Positions 1-15,500 of a stretch of 64,000 nucleotides of DNA are shown one piece after another. The stretch is from Triplophysa rosa (lineage: Eukaryota > Chordata > Actinopteri > Cypriniformes > Nemacheilidae). The notes beneath the pieces are model-generated. The model did no database searches. It was not told the origin of the DNA and saw only the letters and a program-made list of their open reading frames with translations. The position numbers and the translations under genes were made by a program. Every line of letters begins with the position of its first letter. Within the stretch, counting starts at the first letter, position 1. Location: positions 16,970,276 through 17,034,275 of the forward strand of contig NC_079891.1 in the NCBI RefSeq assembly GCF_024868665.1. Direction: 5' to 3'.

Positions 1-502
1 CACATACAGTAAGCCTCACCTAAAAAGCCAAATAAGCCAAACTACATTGCCAGCAAAGGTTGGAAGACCATGTGCATCGAAAAAAAATGTGCATCAATAT
101 TTTTGTTGAGTTAAAGTAAAGATGTATGTAAATTACTGTACATATTACAAATGATTAAATTCCAAGTTTACATGCACAGCTTCAACTAAAATATGGTACT
201 CCAGACAATATAAGATATGTATTGTAGTTTAGAATTATGTCTGGATCAGCTAAAAGAAATAAATTCAGCTAACCCTTAAAAGAAAAACTACAAACTAAAT
301 AATTTGTTTAAGCCAGTTAAGTTGGTGTATCAGTGAAGTGTAATGACATTTGTAGCAGCATTATTTTTTTTAGAGAGTTGGCAGTTGCATTTAGGGTCGT
401 ATATTACATGTGCATACTGTTGGGATAAATTCAAATGAATCTGTTTATATGATGAATATTTTATTACTGGACGTGTCTGTATGTGTGTGTGTGTGATCTA
501 AC
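1..502. other. parp8 intron 9 (5' part)
   Basis: AT-rich intronic DNA after the donor at 502. I saw no coding exon, tRNA or clear repeat, apart from a short TG tract near 480-495. Confidence 0.6.
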
Positions 503-593
503 CTGGTCCATTGAGATACTGTGTAAGCGAGCAGTGAAGCCGCACAATAACAGGTTCACTCCTGATCACATCCCACGCAAGTGCAATCTCCTC
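503..593 (-). CDS. parp8: parp8 coding exon 9 (last in window)
   Basis: The acceptor is TTTAAAG and the donor is CCAG|GTTAGA. It encodes EEIALAWDVIRSEPVIVRLH followed by CSLTQYLNGP. It leaves in phase 1. No further parp8 exon is visible from 1 to 502, so the gene continues beyond the left edge. Confidence 0.94.
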
Positions 594-3500
594 CTTTAAA
601 CAAACACTGCATTTCAGTTTCTTCAAAGTTGATATAACTATATTCATACATTCTAAATGTGTTATATGTGACCCAGTCAGTGAAAACCCAGCTAAAGTCA
701 TTTTTGTAAATTACTGTTTTTAACATATAATCAGCCTACATAATGTAAAGAACATTCTGTGAACTCATACCATGGCAAAGATTGAAATCATAGTGGTGGA
801 TGGTGGAAATGAAACTTTGATGCTAATTTTCTCAAAATTAGATTTTGAGCCTTTAGCCTTGTTTTCACAGACTGGGTCTTAAATTACTGTATACTGGTAT
901 ATACTGCTTTCCACAAGTCTTTATCAAATATGTTTTGTAGCACAATGAAAGAGTTACTTACATCTAGGAAACTGACATCTATGTGTAGGTCGATGTCCAC
1001 GTCATCAATTGCACCATATTCCCTACATTGTCAACAAAGCATTTCCAGACTTGGTGATTATGATATTTCATCCTTCACAAATTAAAGGGGTCATATGACG
1101 TGGCTAAAATGAATATTTTCATTTGTTTTAGATGTAATGCAATGTGTATACACGATTTAAGGTTCAATAACGCTGTATTTTCCACATACCGTACATGTTT
1201 GTATCTCCTCTTTGCCCCGCCTCTCTGAAACGCGCAGATTTTTTACAAAGCTCATCGCTCTGAAAAGCGAGGTGTGCTATGATTGGCCAGTTAACCAGAG
1301 CGTAGTGATTGGTCGAATACTGCAAGCGTGTGACGGAAATGTGACGCCTCTTACCATATTTGGAACATCAGGTTCCAAAGCAATTGTACTGACAGGTACG
1401 CCCACCTTACCTGCGTATACATTTGGGCGGTCTTAGTCAACTCATACCACGAACTGACGTAGATTTGTGGGGGTGTGGTTACACGAGGCGTTTCAAACAG
1501 GTCTGGGTGAGCATTCGCTTTTAGATAGAATGCATCTTTTGTTCCGACACTTCAATTTTTGCAATTTTACGTGTCTAATGCATGTATGGGCATCTTATAA
1601 CACACCAAAGACACAGAAAAACATGTATTCGCGCCATGTGACCCCTTTAAATCTAGCTACTGTACTGAGTTATACACAACAGTTTTCATAGTATATACTC
1701 ATTAAGCTAAAGTACAACATGATCTTTTTTGGTAGAATATGCTGTTGACAGTCAAGCACAAAAGCCTTGATTTAAAATGAATTCTCAGAAAATCAGACAT
1801 AATTAGGCAGTGCACTTTGTTTGTACAGAAATATGCCAGAATAAATCATCGGAGTTCATTTTTTCACAAATTAGCTTTTGGAAAGACACTGATTTATACA
1901 TAAACACTACTACAATACTGTCCATGGCGCTGAAAAGATGTGGCATGATGCATGGAGCTCAGTTTCCACACCCCTCTCAATGCATTTATTTCTCATAAAA
2001 CCACTGTGATGAGTTTGTTGCGTTGCTCTGAGCTAACTGTCACCATGGTTACATCTCACTCCCAAAACAACCACTGTCTCAAAAGCAAGAGGTTTGAGAA
2101 AATAATAATCCACTTTAATCTGTCAAGGGGAAACAGCTCACAAACACATACACGCACGTAAACACCGATTTACGTTGAGAGATAAATACACACATTTATG
2201 AGGGTGAAAAACAGTTCGACAAATCATTTAAAATCATTTCTTTTAAATTGTTTCCCGTTTCGCCATTCCAATAAATTCCAGTTCCACCCCATGAATCAGC
2301 AAAAGCCAGCAACTCAAAGCGTTTAGTGGGAAATGTCCTGGAGTTATTAAAAAGGCCTCAGTGAACCCGCTCAAGCTAGTCATGCAGAGACTGCCGAAAA
2401 ACCAGCACAGGTCATTTTTCAAGCAGAACGCAGAGCAAAATACTCAAAATAGCTTTCAGTCCATGACTCAGGGCTAATGCATCAAAGATCACACGCGAGA
2501 CTACATATCAAATACAACGTTACGCTGCTGTAAATAGAATCATTTTTACCATTCTCTCGATTGACTGTCTGCTGTTATCAAAAGCAGCCTGACATATAAA
2601 CTTGTAAAGGGGTGAGCTTTTAATAAATGTCCTCATATGAAACAGCATTTGCTTAGCCAGATTTCGCAAGATGACTCACATTCTTGTTGACAATTTGTCG
2701 CGAGTGCTTTTTACGACTTTCTCACCACATGCTCAATCTGGACGTTTTCGCAAGTGCGTGCACATATTTGGCTTTCAAAAGAAAATCCTTATCCACAGCA
2801 TTCTTAAAAGCAGCAGTTTAAAATCTGCTCCGACACTGATGGCCGAGCAGATTAGTAAATAAGCCTATTACAACACAGCCATCAGCAGATCATTGCACTG
2901 CTGTAATAGAGCTGAAATGACTTTCACTCTCACACACAGTGCTTCAGTTGATCACTGAGCATTAACTCAAATCACAGGTTGGCGAGATGGAGACCTGGCT
3001 TGGGGAGAGAACGTCCTTGAGTGGGTTAACTGTGCCAGAACACAAAAGAACAATTGCTCACAGTGTCATTTCCCATAAAGCACTGCACAGATGGGGAAAG
3101 ATAAGAAAGTGCACCAAGGCAATGTTTGCACTTTTACTGACATCATGCTGCTTCTTATTGGATGTTTTTTATTAAAGGGATACTCCACCCAAAAATGAAA
3201 ATTCTGTCATGAATTACTCCCCAACAAGTAGTCCCAAACCTGTATAAATTTGTTTGTTCTGTTGAACAAAAAGAAAGATATTTTGGAAGAATATTAGCAA
3301 CCGACATTTTTGGGACATCATTGACTACCATAGTAGGAAAAATGTATGGTAGTCAAAGGTTGCCCCAGAATTGTTTGCTTTCCTAAGTTCTTCAAAGTAT
3401 ATCATTTTGTGTTCAACCGGACAAAATAAATTACACAATAATTTTTCCTACTGTGGTAGTCATGATAAGTTTCATTTTGGTGTCCAATTTTTGAAAGCAA

Positions 3501-6500
3501 TAGACGTATGTTTTTGGGTGTGAGAACTACTAGATATTTCAGATTAACTGTTATCTTAGAAAGAATAAACCAAGCATGAACTATAATAAATAATGTAATG
3601 TAAAATGCTTATTTCACAGGAGTGATCTTGACCTGTTTACAGTAACTACATTAGTGGCCATAAGTGATTTCCAACTTTGAACAATTAATATCTTCGCTAT
3701 TTATTAAAATACTAAAATGATTTAATAATACTTAAATACACACAACACTAGGGCTGCAACTAACGATTATTTTGATAATCAATTAGTTGGACGATTATTT
3801 TTTTTCTTTTTTCGATTAATCGGATAAATGTAATTACATCTTTTGCTTATAATAAGGAAATCAGATATGGGAAAAGAATACACAACTGATCTCATTAGCC
3901 TTCTCCCAAAATGTTGTGAATGTCTCCATAATTAACACACCTGGTGAGTTGATTCATGTGTGTCATATTAGAAGCAACTGACAATAGTCTCTCCCAAACG
4001 TGGGAGAGAGGGGAGGGTCGGCCAAGGAAATATTTTTTTTGTGCCATGAAAAGTGAGATATTTGTCATTCAAATGTAGTGAAGTGCAGTAAAAAGTAAAC
4101 AGAAAAAGTAATACTTCAGTACAAATACTCAAAAAGTGTACTTAAGTACAGTTCTCAAGTAAATGTACTTCGTTACCCACCTCTGAACTAAATAAACCAC
4201 CAAATCAGGGTATTTAGCCTATTATGTACTTTGCACAGTGCAAACGCCACAAATTGGGTTTTACTAATATAATCTTTAATTTTGTCATTTAAAACACCTC
4301 TCCCCTTTAAACTTTAAAACTGCGCAGCTTGAAGAGATGCATGCAGAACACGTCGGACTTTAAAACTGCGCACCTCGCGCTGCACGGAGAGACGCATCCA
4401 CCGAGAGACACGTCTGACTTTAAAACTGCGCAACATGTGCCGCACGGAGAGACAAGTCTGACTTTAAAACTGCGCACCTCGCGCTGCACGGAGAGACACG
4501 TCTGACTTTAAAACTGCGCACCTCGCGCTGCACGGAGAGACATGTCTGACTTTAAAACTGCGCACCTCGTGCTGCACGGAGAGACACGTCTGACTTTAAA
4601 ACTGCGCACCTCGCGCTGCACAGAGAGACACGTCTGACTTTAAAACTGCGCACCTCGCGCTGCACGGAGAGACACGTCTGACTTTAAAACTGCGCACCTC
4701 GCGCTGCACAGAGAGACACGTCTGACTTTAAAACTGCGCACTTCGCGCTGCACGGAGAGACATGTCTGACTTTAAAACTGCGCACCTCGTGCTGCACGGA
4801 GAGACATGTGTGACTTTAAAACTGCGCACCTCGCGCTGCACGGAGAGACATGTCTGACTTTAAAACTGCGCACCTCGCGCTGCACGGAGAGACATGTCTG
4901 ACTTTAAAACTGCGCACCTCGCGCTGCACGGAGAGACATGTTTGACTTTAAAACTGCACATCTCGCGCTGCACGGAGAGACACGTCTGACTTTAAAACCG
5001 CGCACCTCGCGCTGCACGGAGAGACACGTGTGACTTTAAAACTGCACATCTCACGCTGCACGGAGAGACACGTCTGACTTTAAAACCGCGCACCTCACGC
5101 TGCACGGAGAGACACGTCTGACTTTAAAACTGAGCATCTCGCGCTGCACGAAGAGATGCATCCACTGAGAACCACGTCTAACATTTAAAACTGCGCAGCT
5201 CATGCTGCACGGAGAGACACATCTAAAACGGTAATTTTAAAAGGGAAGAAGACGCGCTTGATTTGTAACTGCGCAGCTCGCAAGTGACGTCACAGACCAA
5301 CTAATCGATAATGAAATTCGTTGACAACGAATATTATAAAATTATCGATTTGATCGATTAGTTGTTGCAGCCCTACACAACACATGTGAAAAGTTTAGCT
5401 CAGAAGAAAGACCAATTGACACAGATAAACCTGTAGTCAAAGATTGCTTTATTTCCTGTATGATTTTTTTTAATAAAACCAATATGTCCCGATACGCCAT
5501 AGTTCCCATATAATTTTGTTCAAGAAAAACCTTAAAAATGTTGTGTTTTATCCATTTTGTACATACACATCATATTTTGATGGTTTGAGTGGCATTAAAA
5601 GCAAATATTGTAAAAATATGCCCCCCAGACATCACTTGTGGCCACTACTAACCCTAACCCAACCAACAATTACATTTATACAACAATGTCATAATTTTGA
5701 TATCATTTTAAAATCTAAAATAATCATCAAATAATATTTAGTTAATGGCTGGAATACACTACAAGACTTTTAAAATCTGAACAGATTTTTTAAAAACTAG
5801 ACATCATACACTTGCAGACTTTTTGAAAGTTTCAGATAGAAACACACTAACTGATCAAATCTGCAGACTGGCACAGACTTTCTGCAATAAGTCCAGACTG
5901 AAAATCTGGGCAAACTCTGAGCAAAAGTCTTGTAGTGTATTTTAGCCTTAAGTCTCCTATCTGCCAATCAATATTGTCGAACTTATTTTCACTGACTCTT
6001 TGTTAAAAAAGTTTCAGGCTCTAATTTGAACCCTGCTTGTGAAAAGTGCCTGCTACGTATATTACTCAGCAAAAATCACACCCCTGTGTAAGAACAGTTT
6101 CATCAAGCGTAATGTTTTCACATCGATTTGAAAAAAAAAAGCGAGAGAACAGTCAGGTACCTGAGAGATACTGCATGATGGCCATATAAGTCCCTCACGG
6201 CTGCCAAATCGGCCTCCAGCTGGGGGTGTTTGTGAAGCTCTCCATCATAATTTACCTGCCCACACAAACACACAGGGTCAAAGAGTGACACACATGGCCC
6301 CGGGTTGTAGACAGGAGCACCGGTCATTCATTTCGATTAAACACAGGGACACTTGATCAAGGTCTGAGGACTGGACTTAATCTTTGGCAAGCTTTAAGAG
6401 CACTTCACTACTTCTGATTTGTGCCACCTTGAGGCTTCACATGTTCATTTCTATTGGCTAACCAATGAGTCTTTAATCAGTATAAGATCAAGAACACTTC

Positions 6501-9500
6501 AAAAAAGATATCAGACATCAATCATCATGTTATTTTTGTACTGTTGGTGAGCGTTGTGAGGCAGATTTCCCAAGAAAACCATGAGGAAGCCTCTACCGAA
6601 GACTTGTGGCCTGCTAGTCTTTTGGAATCGAGTGTTCTCAGAATGGCAAAGGATGTGAAAATTGAAAATTGCAATTGGCCACATTACAGTGAGCAAGAGC
6701 CAGTGGGCATTGACAGCCCAGCGTGAGCATTAGGACATGCATCTTCATCAGCACCAGACTGCTCCTCACAGGCCACTCAAAGCTAAGTCTCTCAAGTTTA
6801 ATGGATCTACTCCCGTGGATGGTCACCTGATTCATTTAAAAAAACGTCCTCTGAGAGTGATGGACTAATCATTAAACGTTAAGACCGATTTTTATATTGG
6901 CTGCAAATAACTTAGAGTAAATTTACCATGAAATGAAAAGTCTCAAGCCTAAGGTGCTGTGAGTGTGGGGATGGATATACCTGGAAAACCAGAGATGACA
7001 TCATAGTCACCATGTGAGGTTTAAAGTTGCAAGTGGCCTTGTGATAGTTCACCCAAAATGAAAATTCGGTCATCGTTTACTCACACTCTTGTTATTTCAA
7101 ACCAGTTTGACTTTCTTGTTTCTGCAGATGACAAAAGAAGATTTTTTGAAGAATAATGGCGGCACCCATTTACTTTTATTATATGGACACACAACGAATG
7201 CAAGTCAATGGGTAGCGCCAAGGTTCAGTTACCAACATTCTTCAAAATATCTGCAGAAGAAAGAAAGTCATACAGGTCTGAAGTGACAAGAGAGTGAGTG
7301 AATCATGACAGTTTTCATTTCTGGGTGACCTATCCTTTTTAGTATACTGTATGTCTATCTATATATCAGTATATATGGGAACCCTTTCTCTACTGAATGA
7401 AACATCCCAGGTTATTCCACCTTATAAGGTTTTTGGAGAGAATGAGAGAATTTCTCAACAGTGAACAGCTGTAATCTAGGCAAAGTTCTGAAGAATCCAA
7501 CATAAGACTGTTTTGATTTGTTTAACTTCGTTGTTTTGGTCACTATATAATCCTCTTACTTCCATTGGTGGTTCTGCTATCAATTTAAGACAATCGAACT
7601 AGTACTACTAATACAGAAGGATCAGGTGTTTTTAACCAGAAAATGTATTATAATACAGACATTCATCTGAACTTACCTGCCCAACATAGTAGAACTCCTC
7701 AGAATCATTGTCACCCTCTGAATCCTCCTCTATAGCATAATGGCACTAGAGACAAGTAAAGCACAAAGATAATAATAATTATATATTATTTGACAAGCAA
7801 TAAAACATACAGCATGTCACAGTATTTATAAAAAACACTGAGTAAATTCTTACCGGGTTTTTGTCAGTTTGAGGTTTTGGTTTAATAGACGGACAGCTGG
7901 GCGCATCATTATTTATACGTATTTCTAAAGACAAAAAGAAAGCAAAGAGATTACACTAATATTTCAAACAAGTGATCATTTCTGGCATATTTTGTATGAC
8001 AGCGCTGCTTGTGCAACACTTCTAAAATGCTAGATTTACACACAGTCAGGTCTGGACCGGGAAGCTGCTTGTGTTTCGCGCCACCTCCGAGTTAAAATAA
8101 GGCGCTGTTTATGTGGTGTCAGAAACAAGTCAGAAAAAAATGTAAAACTGATAAGGTGTGCGAATCCAGCTGACTTATTGGTTCTAATGCACTGTGCCGG
8201 AAAATGTCAACACATTTTAGTAAATTTGGTGACTAAAGAAATCTGAGGTGTGATGAGCGTCTCGTCTAACAAGAGTCTGGAAGAAATTAGTCAAGACTGC
8301 TGCTGTTTTCCCACTTTGTTTTTGGCACATATGACTTGGCCATTGCTTAAAATAGGAGCAGAAGACATCCACTACAATTTGTTTCTCATGAAATCCAGCC
8401 AGCAATGAGCTCCAGATTGGAAAGAACACACAAAACCGCAATAATGAGGCATTTAGATGATTATGCACAATTTAAACGTCTTCACAACATTTCTTAAACA
8501 TGTAGTTAGATGTTCAATAATAACAGGGTATATACAGGAATCATGGAGCTAAATTTAATACCTTTTAAGACCTTTTCAAGACTCTTTCCATACATTTTAA
8601 GACCTCATCGCCACTTTTTTGTTTTAATCGGTTACATTGGCGACACATTAACTTACATTTACTATATAATGATTGTAAGATAGCACAACTAAACAGTCTT
8701 AGTTTGTTATAACTCCTTATTAATTAAACATAATTTGGAAGGGTTGGAACGAAGCACAAGAGAATGAATTGAGTGACTAACCCAATGCAAGGTTTATTAG
8801 AAAGAGAAACGAGGCTACGCTAAACGCCGTCCGACACACAGAGCAGAAATTTGAGCCCTCTCCCTTCTTGAATAGCCTATATTAGGCCTATAACTGACTG
8901 CTGAAAGAAAGTACTGTACAACAAGTGTCCTTCAACATTCTAAGCTAAAACTATGAATAAACAAAAACTGTTGGATTATTATTGGCTACACTGCAAAATG
9001 ATTTAAAGCTAACTTAACTGCTATTTTCGGTTGCCGAACATTCGGTGCATCCCTACTTTGGACAAATATGAAAAAAACGACACAAAATTTAATACCTTGG
9101 AAAATGGCATTTAAGACTTTTTAATACTTTTAATGGCATTAATTTTCTCTACATTTATTTATCAACTTTTAATACTTTTTAAGACCCCCGCGGACACCCT
9201 GAATAATACTGTACAACGATTTTTTGGTTTGGTTTTCTGTCGCTGGCTAGTTATTGATTTACAAGTATATAACCGAGACTCCCACCTGTTGCGATTCTGT
9301 GGAAAATGACTGGTATTGGATCCCTGGTGACTAATACTTCATCATCATTTTCAGAGTTAGACACAAATGTGTTATCTGTAACGACAAGAAAAGAAGAACT
9401 AACAATGTAATCAACGGCAGAATAAGACATTAAAATACAACGTAAACATAAATTATTAACAGAAATACTTGATAGCAAAGCGAGATAAGTGCTAATGCTA

Positions 9501-12500
9501 CGGTTTCTGGGCAATCCACTATGTTCATGTTAACACAGCCCATGGCATTCTGTCTGCGCCAAGCAAATTCCTCATTCTTATGCAAAGCTGACTGTCTGCC
9601 ACTATGTTGTAAATCAGGCTAGACTAAAGCTCCGGCAAAGAGCATGTCTGTGTCTTCCCAATTTAGGGGGAAACATCAAATGTCAATCTCAGATTTACAG
9701 AAAGAGCAATACCACAGATTAAGAAGAAAATCCACTGGGGAATTTGACAAACTGTACATTGTAGTGTGTCTGTTGAGGATAAATACTTAAATAATAATAA
9801 GTGAAGAAAATGTGAATTGTGTGTCTACAGAGGAAATGCACAAAAGCTACATAACGGTAAAAATCCAGCCTAATCACTGTACCCATAAAACTCACTGAAC
9901 TTCAATGCAGTGTTACATAATTTTATGACCCTTAAGAGAAAAATAACAAACACTGTTTCCCGCTTGAAGTATTGTGCCGTTGAAATTAAATGACAGAATA
10001 GGAGGAGAATGAGAATATAAAGCAGATGTTGACACACTGAGAGTGATGCAGTTTAGTTCCATTACTATCAATTTCAGTATCAGTTGTATCATCTGTCACT
10101 TTATTAGACAGCCTTTATCATCTTTGCTATCAGACCAGTTATACCGCTCTGATCGAATCACACAGTGAATAAATGACAGTGGCTCCTTATTGTAACAGAT
10201 GGAAAATGACTCTATCTTTCTGAATAATGAAGTTGGTTCAATTGTGAGCAATGGTGAGAGTTGAGGGTATCCAAACTCTCCATCCAACCGTCTTTCATCC
10301 ATTCATTCATTAGTTTGTGCATTACCTGGATAATCATCAGAGACGTGAACAGAGTAGGAGACCCTGAAAGAAACAAACATTGACTTTAGACTGGATGCAC
10401 ATGCAATGCTTTACACTGAACTCCAAAAAATCCCAAAACTCTGTAAAAGCAGTTTGAATAGCAAGTTCACATATCGTGATCATTACTGCAGCTTTTCTCA
10501 GACATTTACACCACAGTTTCAATCTTAGTCAAATTAAATAAATTATTATTGTAGCTGACTCAGCAATGTTCTGAATCTAAATGTGTCCCAGCCCTTCTTT
10601 ATTAAACAGATCCATAAATTAATATTAATATTCATGGTAAGACTTTACAATAAGGTTGTATTTGTTCACACATTAGTAGATGCATTAACTGACATAAACT
10701 AACAATGAGCAATATAGTTTATCAGTATGTGGGTAGTTGACGAACAAATTGTACATGTGTTCTATGGTGTGACATAGCAAAATGTAGAAAACAAATAGTT
10801 AATATTACATTGTTTTTAGGGCTGTCAAACGATTAATCACGATTAATCACATTCACAATAAAAGTGTGTTTACATAATATGTCTGTGTACTGTGCATATT
10901 AATTTTGTAATTAAAAAAGGAATAAACTTTTATAAAAAAATATTATTGATTAATATAAAAACATAAATAAAAACATCAAAATATTTCCTATATACATGTA
11001 TGTGTATGTTTTTGTGTTTATAAATACCAAATTAACATGCCCAGTACACAGACATACAGTATATTGACATGTAAACACAAACTTTAATCACGATTAAGCG
11101 TTTGACAGCCCAAATTGTTTTAAATTATTAATATTTATATTTATCATATAAAATAGCATAAGAGATTTATCTAAATTATTAGTTTCTTTCTAAATTTGCT
11201 GTCACACCATAGGACAAATTTGCATATTAGTCTGTCAACTACCCATGTATGGACAGTTTCATCGTATGCATTCGCCTGGCCCAAAGTTAAATTCCGGTCT
11301 GTGTTTGGTTATAGTATAACAATTCTTTTTCATTTTCATTTTTATTCATATTATTTATATTAACATTTTATTGTATATTATTTGTATAAAATTAACTACG
11401 GAACAGCTATTGATTTTTTGCGGAGGTCTACCTGAAGTTAAATTTGGGCCAAATAACGTGTTTGTTTAAACTTAAGTCACTAATGCTGGCTTTCAAAACC
11501 ATCACTGACTCCTCACCTGCATACTTTCACTCCCTCCTTTACACATACTTCCCAACCCTGCACAAAATCAATCTCCCGCTCATTCTCCTTTGCTGTCCCT
11601 GGCTGGTGGAACAATCTTCACAATTCAATCCGATCAACTACATTGCTCACATCCTTCAAGAAACAACTAAAAACTCATCTTTTTCAGCAACACCTGACAG
11701 GAACATGCTAACTTCTGCTTATAAAAAAAGAATCCCTTTTCTCTCCCAACAGGTTTTATCTTGCCTTGTGTAACCTGGTAACTCGTTATAGCACTTCTTC
11801 TATTGCTACCTCTATGACTTAACGCTTCATTGCTTCCTCGCCTCTTGTAAGGCAAAATAATTGTAATGTCAAAACAATTATTCATGTTAGTTCACTGTGC
11901 ATTAAGAAATGTTAACAATTACAACATTCGATTTAAAACATTTTACAATAATAAATAATTAACATGAACTAAGATTAATAAATGCTTTGTTTTCTTTATA
12001 AACTGATTAAGTAATGGTTTATCAATAAATTAAAACGAAGTAAAAAGTATGTATGTTTAAGTAAAAAACTACTTAAAACCCATCTCTTCTGTGAATACTT
12101 GACAGACAAATGAGGGAAAAAAGACTAACCCTCTCTCTTTCTCTCAACAGGTAGTGTTCTGGCTTTTGTTGAAACTAGTAACTTGGTATTAGCACCTATT
12201 GTATTATTGCTCCTGTATGACACATCGCTTTATTGCTCCCTGAACTCTCTGTAAGTCGCTTTGGATAAAAGCATCTGCTAAATGAATAAATGTAAATGTT
12301 TTGGTTATGTGCAGAAATACAGAGTTACGAAGACAGAAATCTGAAAACCAGCAAAGCCTTTGAAAAAAGAGAAGGACTAATTAAATGAAAATGTTCTCAC
12401 AGTTACGCAGCCTGACAGATGAGCAGATGGAGTATATAGCTGATTTGCAAGTGCCAAAATTTTCTGTATGCGCTTTACAGAAGAGCCTATCAGGATCCTG

Positions 12501-15500
12501 AAGGGTGGTGCTCACGTGTCCCAAACACAAGTCTAAACGCTTAAGTAAAAGGTCATTAAAAAAAGTGTGGTCTCCATTTCACGCAATCAAGTAAATAAGG
12601 TTTAAAAAAAAAGAGTGTTGACAACCGCCTTTTGCAAAGTACCCTGAATTAATGTAGAGATTAAGTGGCTTGCTAAAAAGCCTTATAGTGATTAGCCAGG
12701 AAATGAAGAAAATCATATAAATTTCCAAAATATTGTCTCATCTGGCATATGATCATCCAGGTGACCTTTATGTTCTCATGCTTTTGCTCCATTGTGCATT
12801 ATGGAGAATTAAAGCCACATTATGGAAGCATTTTGTTATGAAATATCCAAAAATCACTTGCACAGTGTGATATACTTCATGCAGTTGTGTACTTAAATTA
12901 TCCCAAATGTTCCCAAGAATGTGCAAATCCAGAGAAATTTTAAATAATGGCCCGTCCCTTGTCTCCCTTGTATTTGTCGCATATCAGTAACTTAATACCC
13001 GGTGCTCCGCACTACCCCAGTTTCCGGTTGTAGAAACTACGGCAACACGCAAATGAGGAAGTGGTTATACAGCATCTGGGACGCAGCATCTGTTGTTCTG
13101 TTACTTGTAAATACTGTGGGTTCGTTCCAATTTACTTTTTAAACGACGACTGTATGACTGTTTTAAACACGTAAAACTGTGTAGCATTACGCTACCAAAT
13201 CAATTGACAAAGTCCAATATCAGTCGCAGGCTAACGTAGCATTACACTCCACGTTTCTTGCAAGCTAATTCATTACGATGACATAAAATAAAAATAATTA
13301 ATTTCCTCGTCCGTGAACATGATGGGCAATCTCCATACGCCTCTGGATGGTGAAAACGACATGTCCCATAATTCCACTCTCCTACTTAACGTCATTTAGC
13401 TTCGCCTTTTGTTGTTGTTTCGAAAGTGCGCCATCTAGCGGTCCAAATATTCCATATTGTGGCTTTAACAGAGTCGACCTTATAGTGCTCTATATTATGG
13501 ATTGTCTGATGCGAGATAGTTTTGGGCCAGCTGACAGAACCGTCACTCCCCGTATTGGGCCACTGCTACAGTATGTTGTAACTACTTCCTACATACATAT
13601 GATGATAGTGTGTCTTAAAACTAAAGTGATAGTGTGTCTTAGAAACTAAACATTTGGATTTCGCTGATGTACTGCTTAATTCTAACATCGTTGTGAACCA
13701 ATGAAATGTGTCACCATTATATTATGATCTAGCTGCATGGCTAATATAAATGAGAATGTGTTGAAAATATATCAATGACTTCAGTTGGAATAGGTTAGAA
13801 ATGATAAAGAAATCAGTGATGTAATGAATATGTGATATGCTCTACTCACATTGAAATTGTTTCGGTGGAAGTGAAACCCCTCCTGAGGTTTCACAAGTTA
13901 AGGTGTATGCTAATTCACGACGAAACCTGCCTATGTCTAAAAATGACTTCTGTCACGTCATGCATGATACAGTTCTTTCGGGTATGCGAAACAACAAGAG
14001 CTCCAAACATCTGCTACGATGACTGTTTAAAAATATGGTGTATGTGGTCCAGTTAGAACATGCACAAAACACAATTTCACTCCAAAATAGCTCATCGGTA
14101 GTCTAATTTATTTGTACTGTAATCCCAAACTTGTTTTACTGATATTTATGACTTTAACATGCTATAAACCCGGTAGAAACAGCTTCTTAAGATAACTTTA
14201 CATGATTTAACAGTATACAGAACAAGTAAAGGAAAAGAGTTTGAACATCTCTGTAAATCTAATGATTTCAGGGACTAGACCTCAATTTTAAGCCCTTTAA
14301 ATTTTGTCACTCAAAACTAAATGGAGTGTCATTATTAACAAGCCCAGAATACTTTCCCCTGCTTCCCATTTACTTTCACTGTATAAACATCTTATTTTTT
14401 CTGCTCGACATATGAGAGGCTTGGAATACAAAGAAGGTGAATAAATGATGACAGAATTTCCAGTACTAGGTGAACTATCACTTTAAGGACCAGGTAATTA
14501 CAGTTAGCGTCTGGTATTTCTTGTTTCAGTTGATTTGATGCTAGGTAAACGTACTGAAATGTACTGTAGTCTATTTTGTAGTTCAGTGTTTGGCCAATAC
14601 CTGCACTGAACTCTTAAAATTATGCTTTGAACTTATATGTTTCAAAGTTTCAAGTTCAAAATGTTAACATGACTTTAAAGCGGAAATGAACCATTCGATC
14701 AAATGTACATTATTTAGTCAACTTATTTTCACTTAAATAAAAAAACATATAACAGATTCGATACATGTAACCATTTAAGAAAAAACGTGATGTTTTGTTA
14801 TGGCTTTTGGAGCGCTTGTTTTAAAATGGATGGAGATGAACTAGAACGAGCTGATGAGCACACGAGTAGTCTTATTAATCAACAAACATAAGACGCAACT
14901 AATAAAACCCAAAGTTATTTATTCCCAGTGGTCTTCCAGCATCCACATCTAATGCAATAACATTTATTTGAATTAAGGCTTGTCACAATTTAGCATTCAT
15001 GGTAATTATGTTAATTCAGTTAAAACAAGATGATAAAATGCAAACATAATTTGTGCTGATCTCGGGTATGATAGATTATTCACGAGTAAGAACCGCATCT
15101 CAGGGATTTTGGGCTTGTCTATTCTTTTCACAGCTTGAAACACCCTCCACCTAGTGTGCAAGTAACATAACAAAAGTGATGTCAATGTGAATGTTCATCT
15201 TTGAGAAGTTACAGTATATCAAATATCAGGTATATATCTAATTTCAGGGTTACCTCCTTTTAAGTAACAAAACATACAAAAATGACAAAAGGATAGAAAT
15301 AGGTCCTTCGTCTACATTACTACAAACAAACATGGATCTCCAAGTAAAGACACTGATTCTGCGAACTCTACAAACAGGAAATGTGCTACTTCTTCTTAAT
15401 GCAAGGTGCAATGACTTTTCATAGAGAGCCTGCCAGCTCATTTCCTGCTTATAATTCACAGCACCTCCTCTAAAAACAAGTGTGACATTTGCAGAATTGT

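Noticed and set aside
4311..5228. Regular repeats that might suggest a CRISPR array
   Set aside because: Units are contiguous 44-bp tandem repeats with no unique spacers, and the context is a vertebrate transposon in an intron.
11444..11773. 109-aa plus-strand open frame as a gene
   Set aside because: The sequence is part of an L2-like LINE 3' remnant, recognisable from modules repeated in the second fragment at 12050-12300.
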